Shown here: in pieces, positions 1 through 5,532 of the stretch
Position numbering within the stretch: position 1 is the first letter of the stretch
Layout of the letters: each line of letters begins with the position of its first letter
From: an uncultured Clostridium sp.
Lineage (GTDB): Bacteria; Bacillota; Clostridia; TANB77; CAG-508
Length of the DNA: 6,530 nucleotides
Direction: 5' to 3'
Assembly (NCBI GenBank): GCA_900556945.1
Contig: USQP01000044.1
Location: 1 to 6,530 of the forward strand
The notes under the pieces: model-generated
Databases searched by the model: none
What the model was told of the DNA's origin: nothing
What the model saw: the letters and a program-made list of their open reading frames with translations, nothing else
Made by a program: the position numbers and the translations under genes

Positions 1-21
1 TCAGATGTGTATAAGAGACAG
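1..21 (+). other. Nextera adapter (sequencing artefact)
   Basis: Positions 3-21 read AGATGTGTATAAGAGACAG, the 19-bp Tn5 mosaic end used in Illumina Nextera libraries. The preceding TC matches the end of the Read 1 adapter arm. This is untrimmed library sequence, not genome; genuine sequence begins at position 22. Confidence 0.97.
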
Positions 22-26
22 CTTTA

Positions 27-65
27 TACTGAACCCAAAAAATGTCCAATTTTTTGGGTTCAGTA
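27..65. repeat. Near-perfect palindromic hairpin, possible IS3/IS150-type end remnant
   Basis: Arms 27-43 and 49-65 pair over 17 bp without mismatch around a 5-nt loop (GTCCA). The sequence is TACTGAACCC followed by an A6 run, then its complement. Read on the minus strand from 67, TGTACTGAACCC-A6-TTGGACA resembles the terminal inverted repeat pattern of the IS150 group of the IS3 family (TGTACTGCACCC...GTTGGAC, from memory). The left arm is a similar end in opposite orientation, so this could be two IS ends fused after internal deletion, or a very small MITE. It could also be a terminator, but no T-run follows immediately on either strand; a T8 tract begins about 8 nt beyond the stem on the plus strand. 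The remaining sequence to 150 shows nothing recognisable. Confidence 0.6.
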
Positions 66-150
66 CATTCTTGCTTTTTTTAAAACAGTTTTATTGTAAT
101 TATCGGCATTTTTTAGCGTAAATTTGGAAACCAATCCAATTCGAAGTTTC

Positions 151-825
151 TTATCCAATAAAAATGAATCTTACCACTCCTATCAAAACAAGCAAAATAC
201 CAGAAATAACAGACCAAATATTATCAGGCAAATGACTCAGATTATGAAGTTTTTTTCCAAGAATATTTCCAATGCTTAAAAAAACAAGTTGAAAAATAGA
301 AATAAACAAAGGAAAAAGAAAAAGATTAACACCAATCATACTACCAAAAGTACCAATACAAAAGCAATCTAAAGAAAGAGCAAAACCCAAAAATAAAGCT
401 TCCTTACTATCAATAGAATTAGAAGAATCTAAATCAGATGAGGTTGGATTTTTAATAATTTTAATTGTAATACCTAAAAAATCAATAAAGAAACTATAAA
501 TTTTTTCATTATTTTCGTAAATAGGCTTAGAAGGCAATATCTTCTGAGTCGTATTTATTTTATCTTTACGGATGGATTGGAAACACACAAAGATCCCCAT
601 GCCAATCAAGATTAAGTTTCCTATCAATTTAGTAACAAAATCAGAGAAAATATTTTTTAAGATATCACCAAACCAAACCGACAAAATTGAAATCGAAAAA
701 GAGATTACAAATAAAACAATTTTTGCCAGATAAGAAATTTTTGTATTTTTTATACCATATGTAATCCCAATCCCAAGAGAATCGATACTACTAGAAACAG
801 CTAAGATAATTGAATTAATCAACAT
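151..825 (-). CDS. ytaF: YtaF-type sporulation membrane protein (LysE/MntP-like), 224 aa
   Basis: This is a polytopic membrane protein of the YtaF family, related to the MntP manganese exporters. YtaF proteins occur in spore-forming Firmicutes and their substrate is not firmly established. Six hydrophobic segments are visible at about residues 3-23, 34-52, 64-82, 143-165, 167-187 and 202-222, three on each side of a hydrophilic loop (83-140). Each half carries an Asp in a related motif, SIDSLGIG (D15) and SLDCFCIG (D153), as expected for an internally duplicated LysE-type transporter. Just before helix 4, residues 131-142 (DLDSSNSIDSKE) have D, D, S, S, D and E at the six coordinating positions of an EF-hand loop. 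The start at 825 was chosen because AGGAGTG lies just upstream; an in-frame ATG at 879 has no ribosome binding site. It is divergent from the Ca2+ ATPase gene. Family assignment is confident; a role in Ca2+ or Mn2+ handling is inferred. Confidence 0.88.
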   Translation of the reverse strand: MLINSIILAVSSSIDSLGIGITYGIKNTKISYLAKIVLFVISFSISILSVWFGDILKNIFSDFVTKLIGNLILIGMGIFVCFQSIRKDKINTTQKILPSKPIYENNEKIYSFFIDFLGITIKIIKNPTSSDLDSSNSIDSKEALFLGFALSLDCFCIGTFGSMIGVNLFLFPLFISIFQLVFLSIGNILGKKLHNLSHLPDNIWSVISGILLVLIGVVRFIFIG

Positions 826-833
826 AATATTAT

Positions 834-840
834 CACTCCT
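834..840 (-). promoter_or_regulatory. Ribosome binding site that fixes the ytaF start
   Basis: On the minus strand AGGAGTG lies 8 nt before the ATG at 825. It supports the 224-aa form over an 18-residue longer reading from 879, which has no purine-rich site upstream. Confidence 0.8.
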
Positions 841-850
841 AAAACATAAT

Positions 851-879
851 ATGACAAAAAAAGTAAAAAGTTTAATCAT
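851..879 (+). promoter_or_regulatory. Weak candidate promoter for the Ca2+ ATPase gene
   Basis: ATGACA (851-856, five of six matches to TTGACA) is followed after 17 bp by AATCAT (874-879, four of six matches to TATAAT). It would give a leader of about 75 nt. If real, its -10 coincides with the ytaF -10 on the other strand, so the two promoters would be face to face. A lone TAGAAT at 911-916 is an alternative -10 but has no properly spaced -35. Confidence 0.25.
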
Positions 880-887
880 AATGATTA
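873..887. promoter_or_regulatory. 7-1-7 palindrome, candidate operator
   Basis: TAATCAT-A-ATGATTA is a perfect inverted repeat with 7-bp arms and a 1-bp centre, overlapping the predicted ytaF -10 in the shared upstream region. The 7-1-7 geometry is that of Fur-family boxes (Fur, PerR, Zur), although the bases do not match a standard consensus. Chance palindromes are fairly common in sequence this AT-rich, so operator function is inferred from position and symmetry only. Confidence 0.4.
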
Positions 888-904
888 GTCATAAAAAAGT
901 ACAA
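875..904 (-). promoter_or_regulatory. Candidate sigma-A promoter for ytaF
   Basis: On the minus strand TTGTAC (899-904) and TATGAT (875-880, five of six matches to TATAAT) are separated by 18 bp. Transcription would begin near 868, leaving a leader of about 43 nt before the ATG at 825. That is too short for a metal-sensing riboswitch. Confidence 0.5.
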
Positions 905-960
905 GCCACATAGAATGAAAATAGAAAAGATAAAATGTAAGATACAAAGGAGAGGTATTT

Positions 961-3561
961 ATGTGGGAGACGCTAAGAAAAGAAGAAGTTTTTAAGTTAC
1001 TAAAGACAGATAGAAAAAGTGGATTAACCCAAGAAGAAGTGATAACAAGAAAACAGAAATATGGAGAAAACAAACTGGAGGATAAACCAAAAGAAACAAT
1101 ACTAATGAAGTTTATAAAACAATTTAATGATTTTATGATTATTATTTTAATTATAGCTTCTATTGTATCGGCTGCTATTTCTTACATACAAGGTGAAAAC
1201 GATTATATTGATTCAGTTATTATTATAGCTATTGTTATTTTAAATGCTATTATGGGAGTAGTACAAGAATCAAAAGCTGAAAAGTCAATAGAAGCTTTAA
1301 AAGAAATGACACCACCTAAGGCAAAAGTTATAAGAGAAAATAGAATCAATGAAATAAATGCTGAAGATTTAGTACCAGGAGATTTGATTATATTAGAAGC
1401 AGGAATTTATGTGCCAGCAGATTGTAGACTAATAGAAAGTCATAATCTAAAAATTGAGGAGTCTAGTCTAACGGGAGAGACAGAGCCTGTTTTGAAAGAT
1501 GCAGAGAGGATATGTAAGAAAGATATTCCTTTAGGTGATATGCTAAATATGGCTTTTATGAGCAGTATCGTGGTAAATGGACATGCAAAAGCAATTGTTA
1601 CAGAGACAGGAATGAATACCAGAGTAGGAAAAATTGCGAATATGATTATTCAAAATGAGGCACCGGAAACACCAATTCAAAAGAAATTAAGTCAAGTGGG
1701 CAAAGTACTTGGAATAGTATGTTTAGCAATATGTTTTATTATTTTTATCATAGGACTCATAAAAAATATTGAGCCGATGGAAATGTTTATGACATCTGTG
1801 GGATTAGCAGTAGCTGCCATTCCAGAAGGATTGCCAGCAATTGTCACCATTATGCTATCTATTGGGGTAACGAAAATGGCAAAAAATAATAGTATTATTC
1901 GAAGACTGCCAGCGGTAGAGACGTTGGGAAGCAGTAAAGTAATTTGTTCTGACAAAACAGGAACTTTGACACAAAACAAAATGACAGTAGTGGAGATAAA
2001 AGCTGCTAAGCCAGAATTGGCAACAGAACTTGCTACCATGTGTACAGATTGCGATATTTTATATCAGAACGGAAAAATAGAAGTAAACGGAGAACCAACA
2101 GAAGTAGCGTTAGTACAAAATGGATTAAAAAATAATCAAAATAAAACAGAATTATATCATATTATGCCAAGAGTGAATGAAATTCCTTTTGACTCTAACA
2201 GAAAAATGATGACAACAATTCATAAAATCGGAAGTAAGTACCGAGTCATTACAAAAGGAGCTCCTGATGTTTTATTGGAAAAATGCCAAATAGCAATTGG
2301 AGAAAAACAAAAAATTCAAAGAGAAAATTTACAAATGGCTGAAAAAGCTTTAAGAGTAATAGCAGTTGCCTATAAAGATTTAGATAGACTACCTGACAAA
2401 ATAGATAGTGTAAACATAGAGCATAACTTGAATTTTATAGGATTAATCGGAATGATTGACCCGCCAAGAGAAGGGGTAAAAGAAGCGGTAAGAACTTGTA
2501 AAAGAGCAGGAATCAAAACAGTTATGATAACAGGTGATCACATCGCGACAGCAAAAGCAATTGCAAAAGATTTAGCTATATTAGGTCCTCAAGATAAAGC
2601 CATTACAGGACAAGAATTAGATAAAATACCACAAAATAAATTAGAAAAAGAAATAGGTAATTATTCCGTATTTGCTAGAGTAACGCCAGAACATAAAGTT
2701 CGAATTGTAAAAGCATGGCAAAGTACAGGCGCAGTTGTGGCCATGACAGGAGATGGAGTAAATGATAGTCCAGCATTAAAAAATGCAGATATCGGAATTG
2801 CTATGGGAAAAAACGGAACAGATGTAGCTAAAAATGCAGCAGATATGGTATTAACAGATGATAACTTCGTAACAATTGTAAAAGCTGTAAAGCAAGGAAG
2901 GAATATTTACGACAATATAAAAAAAGCAATTCACTTTTTAATTGCTACAAACATAGGTGAAATTGTTACAATTTTCATGGGATTGGTGTTAGGCTTTAAA
3001 TCCCCACTTTTAGCCATACAGTTATTATGGGTAAACTTAGTAACGGATTCTTTGCCAGCAATTGCAATTGGATTAGAACCACCAGAAAAGGATATTATGA
3101 ATCGAAAGCCAGTCGATTCTAAAAAAGGAATTTTTGCAGATGGTTTATGGAGTAAAATCATAGTAGAAGGAATTATGATAGGAATGCTAACTTTAGTAGC
3201 ATTTAGTATTGGAAATAAATATTATGGAATTGAAGTTGGTAGAACAATGGCATTTATAGCAATTGGCGTATTAGAACTTGTCCACAGTTTTAATATAAAA
3301 AGTGAACAATCTATTTTTAAAGTAGGAATTTTTGAAAATAAGTTTCTAATAGGAAGTTTTATATTAGGTGTATTGGTTCAAACAATTGTTGTAATCGTGC
3401 CAGCGTTAGCTAATATTTTCAAATTAGTGCCACTAAATCAGATACAATGGATGATAACAATCCTAATAGGAATTCTTCCAATACCTATTATGGAATTGCA
3501 AAAGAAAGTAAATGAAATAAAATTTGGAAAAATAATTTATACAGAAAAACAAAAAGTATAA
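961..3561 (+). CDS. P2A-type Ca2+-transporting ATPase, 866 aa
   Basis: This plasma-membrane pump exports Ca2+ from the cytoplasm by ATP hydrolysis through an aspartyl-phosphate intermediate (SERCA/PMR1-like; YloB of Bacillus and LMCA1 of Listeria are relatives). The actuator domain has TGE at 171-173. The P domain has DKTGT with phosphorylated D331, and later MITGDH (522-527) and TGDGVND (596-602). The nucleotide-binding domain has KGAPD (432-436). Ten membrane segments fit: M1-M2 about 55-102, M3-M4 about 247-300, M5-M10 about 655-846. By alignment with SERCA, all side-chain Ca2+ ligands are present: E289 in PEGLP (M4), N664 and E667 (M5), N692, T695 and D696 (M6), E772 (M8). That suggests two sites could form, unlike LMCA1, which is reported to bind one ion. 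AAAGGAGAGG at 946-955 fixes the start. Length is normal for bacteria and there is no frameshift. It is divergent from ytaF and monocistronic, closed by a terminator at 3563. Confidence 0.95.
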   Translation: MWETLRKEEVFKLLKTDRKSGLTQEEVITRKQKYGENKLEDKPKETILMKFIKQFNDFMIIILIIASIVSAAISYIQGENDYIDSVIIIAIVILNAIMGVVQESKAEKSIEALKEMTPPKAKVIRENRINEINAEDLVPGDLIILEAGIYVPADCRLIESHNLKIEESSLTGETEPVLKDAERICKKDIPLGDMLNMAFMSSIVVNGHAKAIVTETGMNTRVGKIANMIIQNEAPETPIQKKLSQVGKVLGIVCLAICFIIFIIGLIKNIEPMEMFMTSVGLAVAAIPEGLPAIVTIMLSIGVTKMAKNNSIIRRLPAVETLGSSKVICSDKTGTLTQNKMTVVEIKAAKPELATELATMCTDCDILYQNGKIEVNGEPTEVALVQNGLKNNQNKTELYHIMPRVNEIPFDSNRKMMTTIHKIGSKYRVITKGAPDVLLEKCQIAIGEKQKIQRENLQMAEKALRVIAVAYKDLDRLPDKIDSVNIEHNLNFIGLIGMIDPPREGVKEAVRTCKRAGIKTVMITGDHIATAKAIAKDLAILGPQDKAITGQELDKIPQNKLEKEIGNYSVFARVTPEHKVRIVKAWQSTGAVVAMTGDGVNDSPALKNADIGIAMGKNGTDVAKNAADMVLTDDNFVTIVKAVKQGRNIYDNIKKAIHFLIATNIGEIVTIFMGLVLGFKSPLLAIQLLWVNLVTDSLPAIAIGLEPPEKDIMNRKPVDSKKGIFADGLWSKIIVEGIMIGMLTLVAFSIGNKYYGIEVGRTMAFIAIGVLELVHSFNIKSEQSIFKVGIFENKFLIGSFILGVLVQTIVVIVPALANIFKLVPLNQIQWMITILIGILPIPIMELQKKVNEIKFGKIIYTEKQKV

Positions 3562-3562
3562 A

Positions 3563-3593
3563 ACCAAGAGACATATCTCTTGGTCATTTTTTT
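3563..3593 (+). terminator. Rho-independent terminator between convergent genes
   Basis: A perfect 9-bp stem, ACCAAGAGA with TCTCTTGGT, encloses the loop CATA and is followed by CA and T7. It starts two bases after the ATPase stop codon. On the minus strand the same hairpin is followed by TTTATA, and the stop codon of the convergent Xre gene (3584-3586) overlaps the last base of the stem, so it probably terminates both genes. Confidence 0.9.
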
Positions 3594-3772
3594 ATAAATT
3601 TTAATATTTCATCATCTGGAACCTGTAAAGTTTTTACTATTTTCTTAAAAGTAGAGATTCTGGTATTTTCTTCGTTATGCTCGAGCCTTTGCAGGTGTCT
3701 CCAACTAATACCAATTTCTTCAGCTAATTCTTCTTGTGATAATTTTTTCTTTAATCGATATTGTCTTATCAT
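3584..3772 (-). CDS. Xre/Cro-type HTH transcriptional regulator, 62 aa
   Basis: This is a minimal DNA-binding protein with a single HTH_3 (Xre) domain spanning almost its whole length. The signature LSQEELAEEIGIS (11-23) gives helix 2, and SWRHLQRLEHNEENTRIS gives the recognition helix and following turn (about 23-40). A short amphipathic tail (41-62) completes the five-helix fold. There is no effector, protease or extra dimerisation domain, so any signal must act through levels, competition or a partner. GGGAGG at 3779-3784 supports the start, and the stop is TGA. It is divergent from the LRR surface-protein gene across a 184-bp gap holding two copies of a symmetrical box. The likely role, inferred, is repression of its own promoter and that of the surface protein. 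The gene ends inside the shared terminator. Confidence 0.88.
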   Translation of the reverse strand: MIRQYRLKKKLSQEELAEEIGISWRHLQRLEHNEENTRISTFKKIVKTLQVPDDEILKFIKK

Positions 3773-3792
3773 TATTAGCCTCCCGTCTTATA

Positions 3793-3822
3793 TTTAAAAT
3801 ATTATATTATACGGCAAGTCAA
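3793..3822 (-). promoter_or_regulatory. Candidate promoter for the Xre gene
   Basis: On the minus strand TTGACT (3817-3822) is a good -35. The -10 is less clear: TTTAAA (3793-3798) lies at 18-bp spacing. A TATAAT occurs at 3807-3812 but is too close to this -35 and has no good -35 of its own. The symmetrical box at 3829-3843 lies 6 bp upstream of the -35. Confidence 0.4.
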
Positions 3823-3828
3823 AATAAA

Positions 3829-3843
3829 ACGACATTTTTGTCA
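3829..3843. promoter_or_regulatory. Candidate operator box 1 (ACGACA-N4-TGTCA)
   Basis: ACGACA-TTTT-TGTCA contains the inverted repeat GACA/TGTC around a T4 core. It ends 8 bp before the -35 of the LRR-gene promoter and starts 6 bp upstream of the Xre -35. A protein bound here could contact both divergent promoters. The bound protein is inferred to be the adjacent Xre regulator. Confidence 0.6.
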
Positions 3844-3851
3844 TAAAAGTA

Positions 3852-3880
3852 TTGACGAGAGGATTTTATAAAGATAAAAT
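3852..3880 (+). promoter_or_regulatory. Strong sigma-A promoter for the LRR surface protein gene
   Basis: TTGACG (3852-3857) and TAAAAT (3875-3880) each match consensus at five of six bases, with the ideal 17-bp spacer. Transcription should start near 3887, giving a leader of about 70 nt. It is the best promoter match in the window apart from the rpsF promoter, and it is bracketed by the two symmetrical boxes. Confidence 0.8.
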
Positions 3881-3892
3881 ATAGATGAAGAT

Positions 3893-3907
3893 ACGACAAA
3901 AATGTCA
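3893..3907. promoter_or_regulatory. Candidate operator box 2 (ACGACA-N4-TGTCA)
   Basis: ACGACA-AAAA-TGTCA has the same flanks as box 1, in the same orientation, with A4 instead of T4 in the core. It lies about 7 to 20 bases downstream of the predicted transcription start of the LRR gene, a roadblock or repressor position. Its centre is 64 bp from that of box 1, about six helical turns, so both boxes face the same side of the DNA. Confidence 0.6.
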
Positions 3908-3956
3908 GGTATATTTTGGCAAAGTACAAGAGATAATAAAATAAAGGAGAGAAAGT

Positions 3957-5351
3957 ATGAAAAAACTAAGAAAAAACAAAGGTATTACTCTAATTGCATT
4001 AGTGATAACAATTATTGTATTATTAATTTTAGCAGGAGTAACAATTGCAACCTTAACAGGAGAGAATGGAATATTAAATCAAGCTAATAAAGCCAAAACA
4101 GAAACAACCAAGGCATCAGCTAAAGAACAAGTAGAGATGGAAGTACTAGGAAGCTATGGAACAGATGGGATTTTAGATAATGATTTATTAAAAACTAATT
4201 TAAAGAATATAAGTGGAGTTCAAGGAGTGCCGGATGCAATTGATGATACTAGTTTTCCATTAACAGTAACTGTAGATGGTGTAAAAATAGATATAGATAA
4301 AGATGGTACAGTATCTTATACATTTGATGCAGAAGAATGGGATAAAACAGCATGTGAAGAAAGTAGTTTTTTATGGGAAAGTGATGATCCTAATTCGGGA
4401 GAAGCATACCACAAAATTATAGGATATGCAGATTCTATAACAAACGAGACAAAATTAAAAATACCTAGTAGATGTCATGAAATAAGAAGCAATGTAGGGA
4501 ATTGGAATACATTGGGGAGAACTTTTTCAGCGAATAATTTTAGGGATATAGAATTTCCTGAGACTATTAAAATAATAGGGGATAATGCTTTTAGTGGATT
4601 TATTTGTTTAACAGATTTAACAATTCCAAATAGTGTAACAGTAATAGATACAGCTGCATTTGAAGGATGTACATCATTAACGAGTGTGACAATTCCAGAT
4701 AGTGTGGTAACGATAAGTACTAGTGCTTTTAGAAATTGTACTAGCTTAATAAATATAATTATTAGCGATAATTATGCACCGATGATTAGTAGTGGCGGAG
4801 GTGAGTGGAGTGCATTTGCTAATACCGCTTGGTGGAATAATCAACCGAACGAAGAATTGGTATATATAGGAAAAGTAGTGTATGGATATAAAGGGACAAT
4901 GCCCAATAATACAAAGATAGAGATAAAAGAGGGAACAAAAAGTATAGGATATAGTGCATTTAGTAATTGTACAGGACTAACTAGTATAATAATACCAAAC
5001 ACTGTAACAAGTATAGGGCATAGTGCATTTAGTAATTGTACAGGATTAAGTAGTATAACAATTCCAAATAGCATAATAAGTTTAGATAGTTGGGTATTTG
5101 AAGGATGTTGTAGTTTAAGTAATATAGCAATACCAAGTAGTGTGACGAGCATAGGGTATGGCACATTTAGAGGATGTAGTAATTTAAGTAGTATAACAAT
5201 TCCAAATAATGTAATAAGAATAGACGATTATGCATTTTGGGGATGGACATCATCTCAAACGGTAAACATACAAGGATACTCGAGTGCACCTTCAGGCTGG
5301 AGTACGAATTGGAATACTCAATGTTCAGCTACAATAAATTGGAATCAATAA
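3957..5351 (+). CDS. Secreted/surface protein: prepilin-like leader plus BspA-type leucine-rich repeats, 464 aa
   Basis: The N-terminus has a basic stretch (MKKLRKNKG), then a hydrophobic segment at 10-34 in the style of a class III (type IV prepilin) leader, with likely cleavage after G9. Position +5 of the mature protein is Ala, not the usual Glu, so pilus assembly is uncertain. Residues about 38-125 form a polar, Lys/Glu-rich and then beta-rich stalk. From 207 come 23-residue BspA/LRR_5 repeats of the form IGxxAFxxCTxLTSxxIPNSVTx, starting at 207, 230, 253, 330, 353, 376, 399 and 422 (last partial). They are interrupted at 274-329 by an island (AWWNNQ...VYIGKVVYGYKGTMP) often seen within this repeat family. 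The C-terminus (APSGWSTNWN...INWNQ) is a usual cap. No LPXTG or other wall anchor is seen. AAGGAGAG at 3944-3951 fixes the start. BspA-like proteins often mediate adhesion; here that is inferred. Expression is probably controlled by the divergent Xre protein. Confidence 0.87.
   Translation: MKKLRKNKGITLIALVITIIVLLILAGVTIATLTGENGILNQANKAKTETTKASAKEQVEMEVLGSYGTDGILDNDLLKTNLKNISGVQGVPDAIDDTSFPLTVTVDGVKIDIDKDGTVSYTFDAEEWDKTACEESSFLWESDDPNSGEAYHKIIGYADSITNETKLKIPSRCHEIRSNVGNWNTLGRTFSANNFRDIEFPETIKIIGDNAFSGFICLTDLTIPNSVTVIDTAAFEGCTSLTSVTIPDSVVTISTSAFRNCTSLINIIISDNYAPMISSGGGEWSAFANTAWWNNQPNEELVYIGKVVYGYKGTMPNNTKIEIKEGTKSIGYSAFSNCTGLTSIIIPNTVTSIGHSAFSNCTGLSSITIPNSIISLDSWVFEGCCSLSNIAIPSSVTSIGYGTFRGCSNLSSITIPNNVIRIDDYAFWGWTSSQTVNIQGYSSAPSGWSTNWNTQCSATINWNQ
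4575..5240 (+). repeat. 69-bp tandem repeats encoding LRRs
   Basis: Two blocks of 69-bp units lie inside the surface-protein gene: three units at 4575-4781, and four full units at 4944-5219 plus a partial one. Each unit encodes one 23-residue LRR. Neighbouring units at 4944 and 5013 share an uninterrupted 25-base stretch around TAGTGCATTTAGTAATTGT, which suggests recent duplication. The other units have diverged further at the DNA level. Confidence 0.85.
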
Positions 5352-5405
5352 TCCTAAACAGTAATATTAATAAAACAGAGGTAGAAAAAATCTCTAAAAA
5401 ACCAC

Positions 5406-5434
5406 TTGCCAAAAACTAGAAAATATGATAAAAT
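5406..5434 (+). promoter_or_regulatory. Sigma-A promoter of the rpsF operon
   Basis: TTGCCA (5406-5411) and TAAAAT (5429-5434) each match consensus at five of six bases, with a 17-bp spacer. The predicted start is near 5441, giving a leader of about 92 nt before rpsF. The -10 overlaps the left arm of the hairpin at 5430-5465. Confidence 0.75.
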
Positions 5435-5465
5435 AGCTATGTTTTGAAAGAAACATGGCTATTTT
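5430..5465 (+). terminator. Hairpin, probable terminator of the LRR gene
   Basis: A 15-bp stem (5430-5444 with 5451-5465, one T-G wobble) closes a 6-nt loop TGAAAG. The right arm ends in ATTTT and is followed by GTTGTGT, giving a modest U-rich tail. It is the only strong hairpin between the LRR gene and rpsF. Transcripts from the rpsF promoter would start within the left arm and could not form the full stem, so only read-through from upstream should be terminated. Confidence 0.6.
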
Positions 5466-5470
5466 GTTGT

Positions 5471-5505
5471 GTAGATTTCAAATCTCTACTTACAGAAAAT
5501 GTAGG
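5471..5505 (+). promoter_or_regulatory. rpsF leader with two small hairpins and a direct repeat
   Basis: GTAG...CTAC (5471-5489) and CTTACA-GAAAA-TGTAGG (5489-5505) can each fold. They share base 5489 and so partly compete. A 15-base near-repeat (GTAGATTTCAAATCT at 5471, GTAGGTTACAAATCC at 5501; 12 of 15 identical) also spans the region. rpsF leaders in many bacteria bind S6:S18 for feedback control, but I see no CCG element of that known motif here, so regulatory function is tentative. Confidence 0.35.
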
Positions 5506-5532
5506 TTACAAATCCATAGGGAGGTGAAAATA

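Noticed and set aside
826..879. Upstream ATG at 879 as the ytaF start
   Set aside because: No ribosome binding site precedes it, the predicted promoter start is near 868, and the family's N-terminus begins at the ATG at 825, which has AGGAGTG upstream.
826..960. yybP-ykoY (Mn2+) riboswitch upstream of ytaF or the ATPase
   Set aside because: The predicted leaders (about 43 and 75 nt) are too short and contain no stable paired stems or terminator; this family would have been a plausible expectation for such transporters.
885..1073. 62-residue minus-strand open frame
   Set aside because: It overlaps the divergent promoter region and the start of the ATPase gene, has low-complexity Phe/Leu/Ser content, and has no ribosome binding site.
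1692..2039. Minus-strand open frames inside the ATPase gene (also 2931-3161)
   Set aside because: They are antisense shadows of strongly conserved ATPase motifs with no start signals.
3829..3907. Spo0A boxes (TTCGACA) at the two ACGACA sequences
   Set aside because: Each has a mismatch to the Spo0A core, and the two-sided symmetry with N4 spacing fits a dimeric HTH operator better.
3902..4087. 61-residue plus-strand open frame
   Set aside because: It is out of frame with the LRR gene, has no ribosome binding site, and is rich in Asn/Lys/Ser like a frame-shifted reading.
4841..5164. 107-residue minus-strand open frame
   Set aside because: It is the antisense reading of the LRR repeats, with repetitive hydrophobic content and no start signal.
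4944..5219. CRISPR-like or intergenic tandem array
   Set aside because: The 69-bp periodicity is in frame and encodes 23-residue leucine-rich repeats; there are no constant short repeats with unique spacers.
5237..5419. 60-residue plus-strand open frame at the end of the LRR gene
   Set aside because: It overlaps the LRR C-terminus in another frame, has no ribosome binding site, and runs into the rpsF promoter.
5455..5532. 26-residue N-terminal extension of bS6
   Set aside because: The extension is encoded by the terminator arm and leader, has no S6 similarity, and the ATG at 5533 has a near-perfect Shine-Dalgarno sequence.
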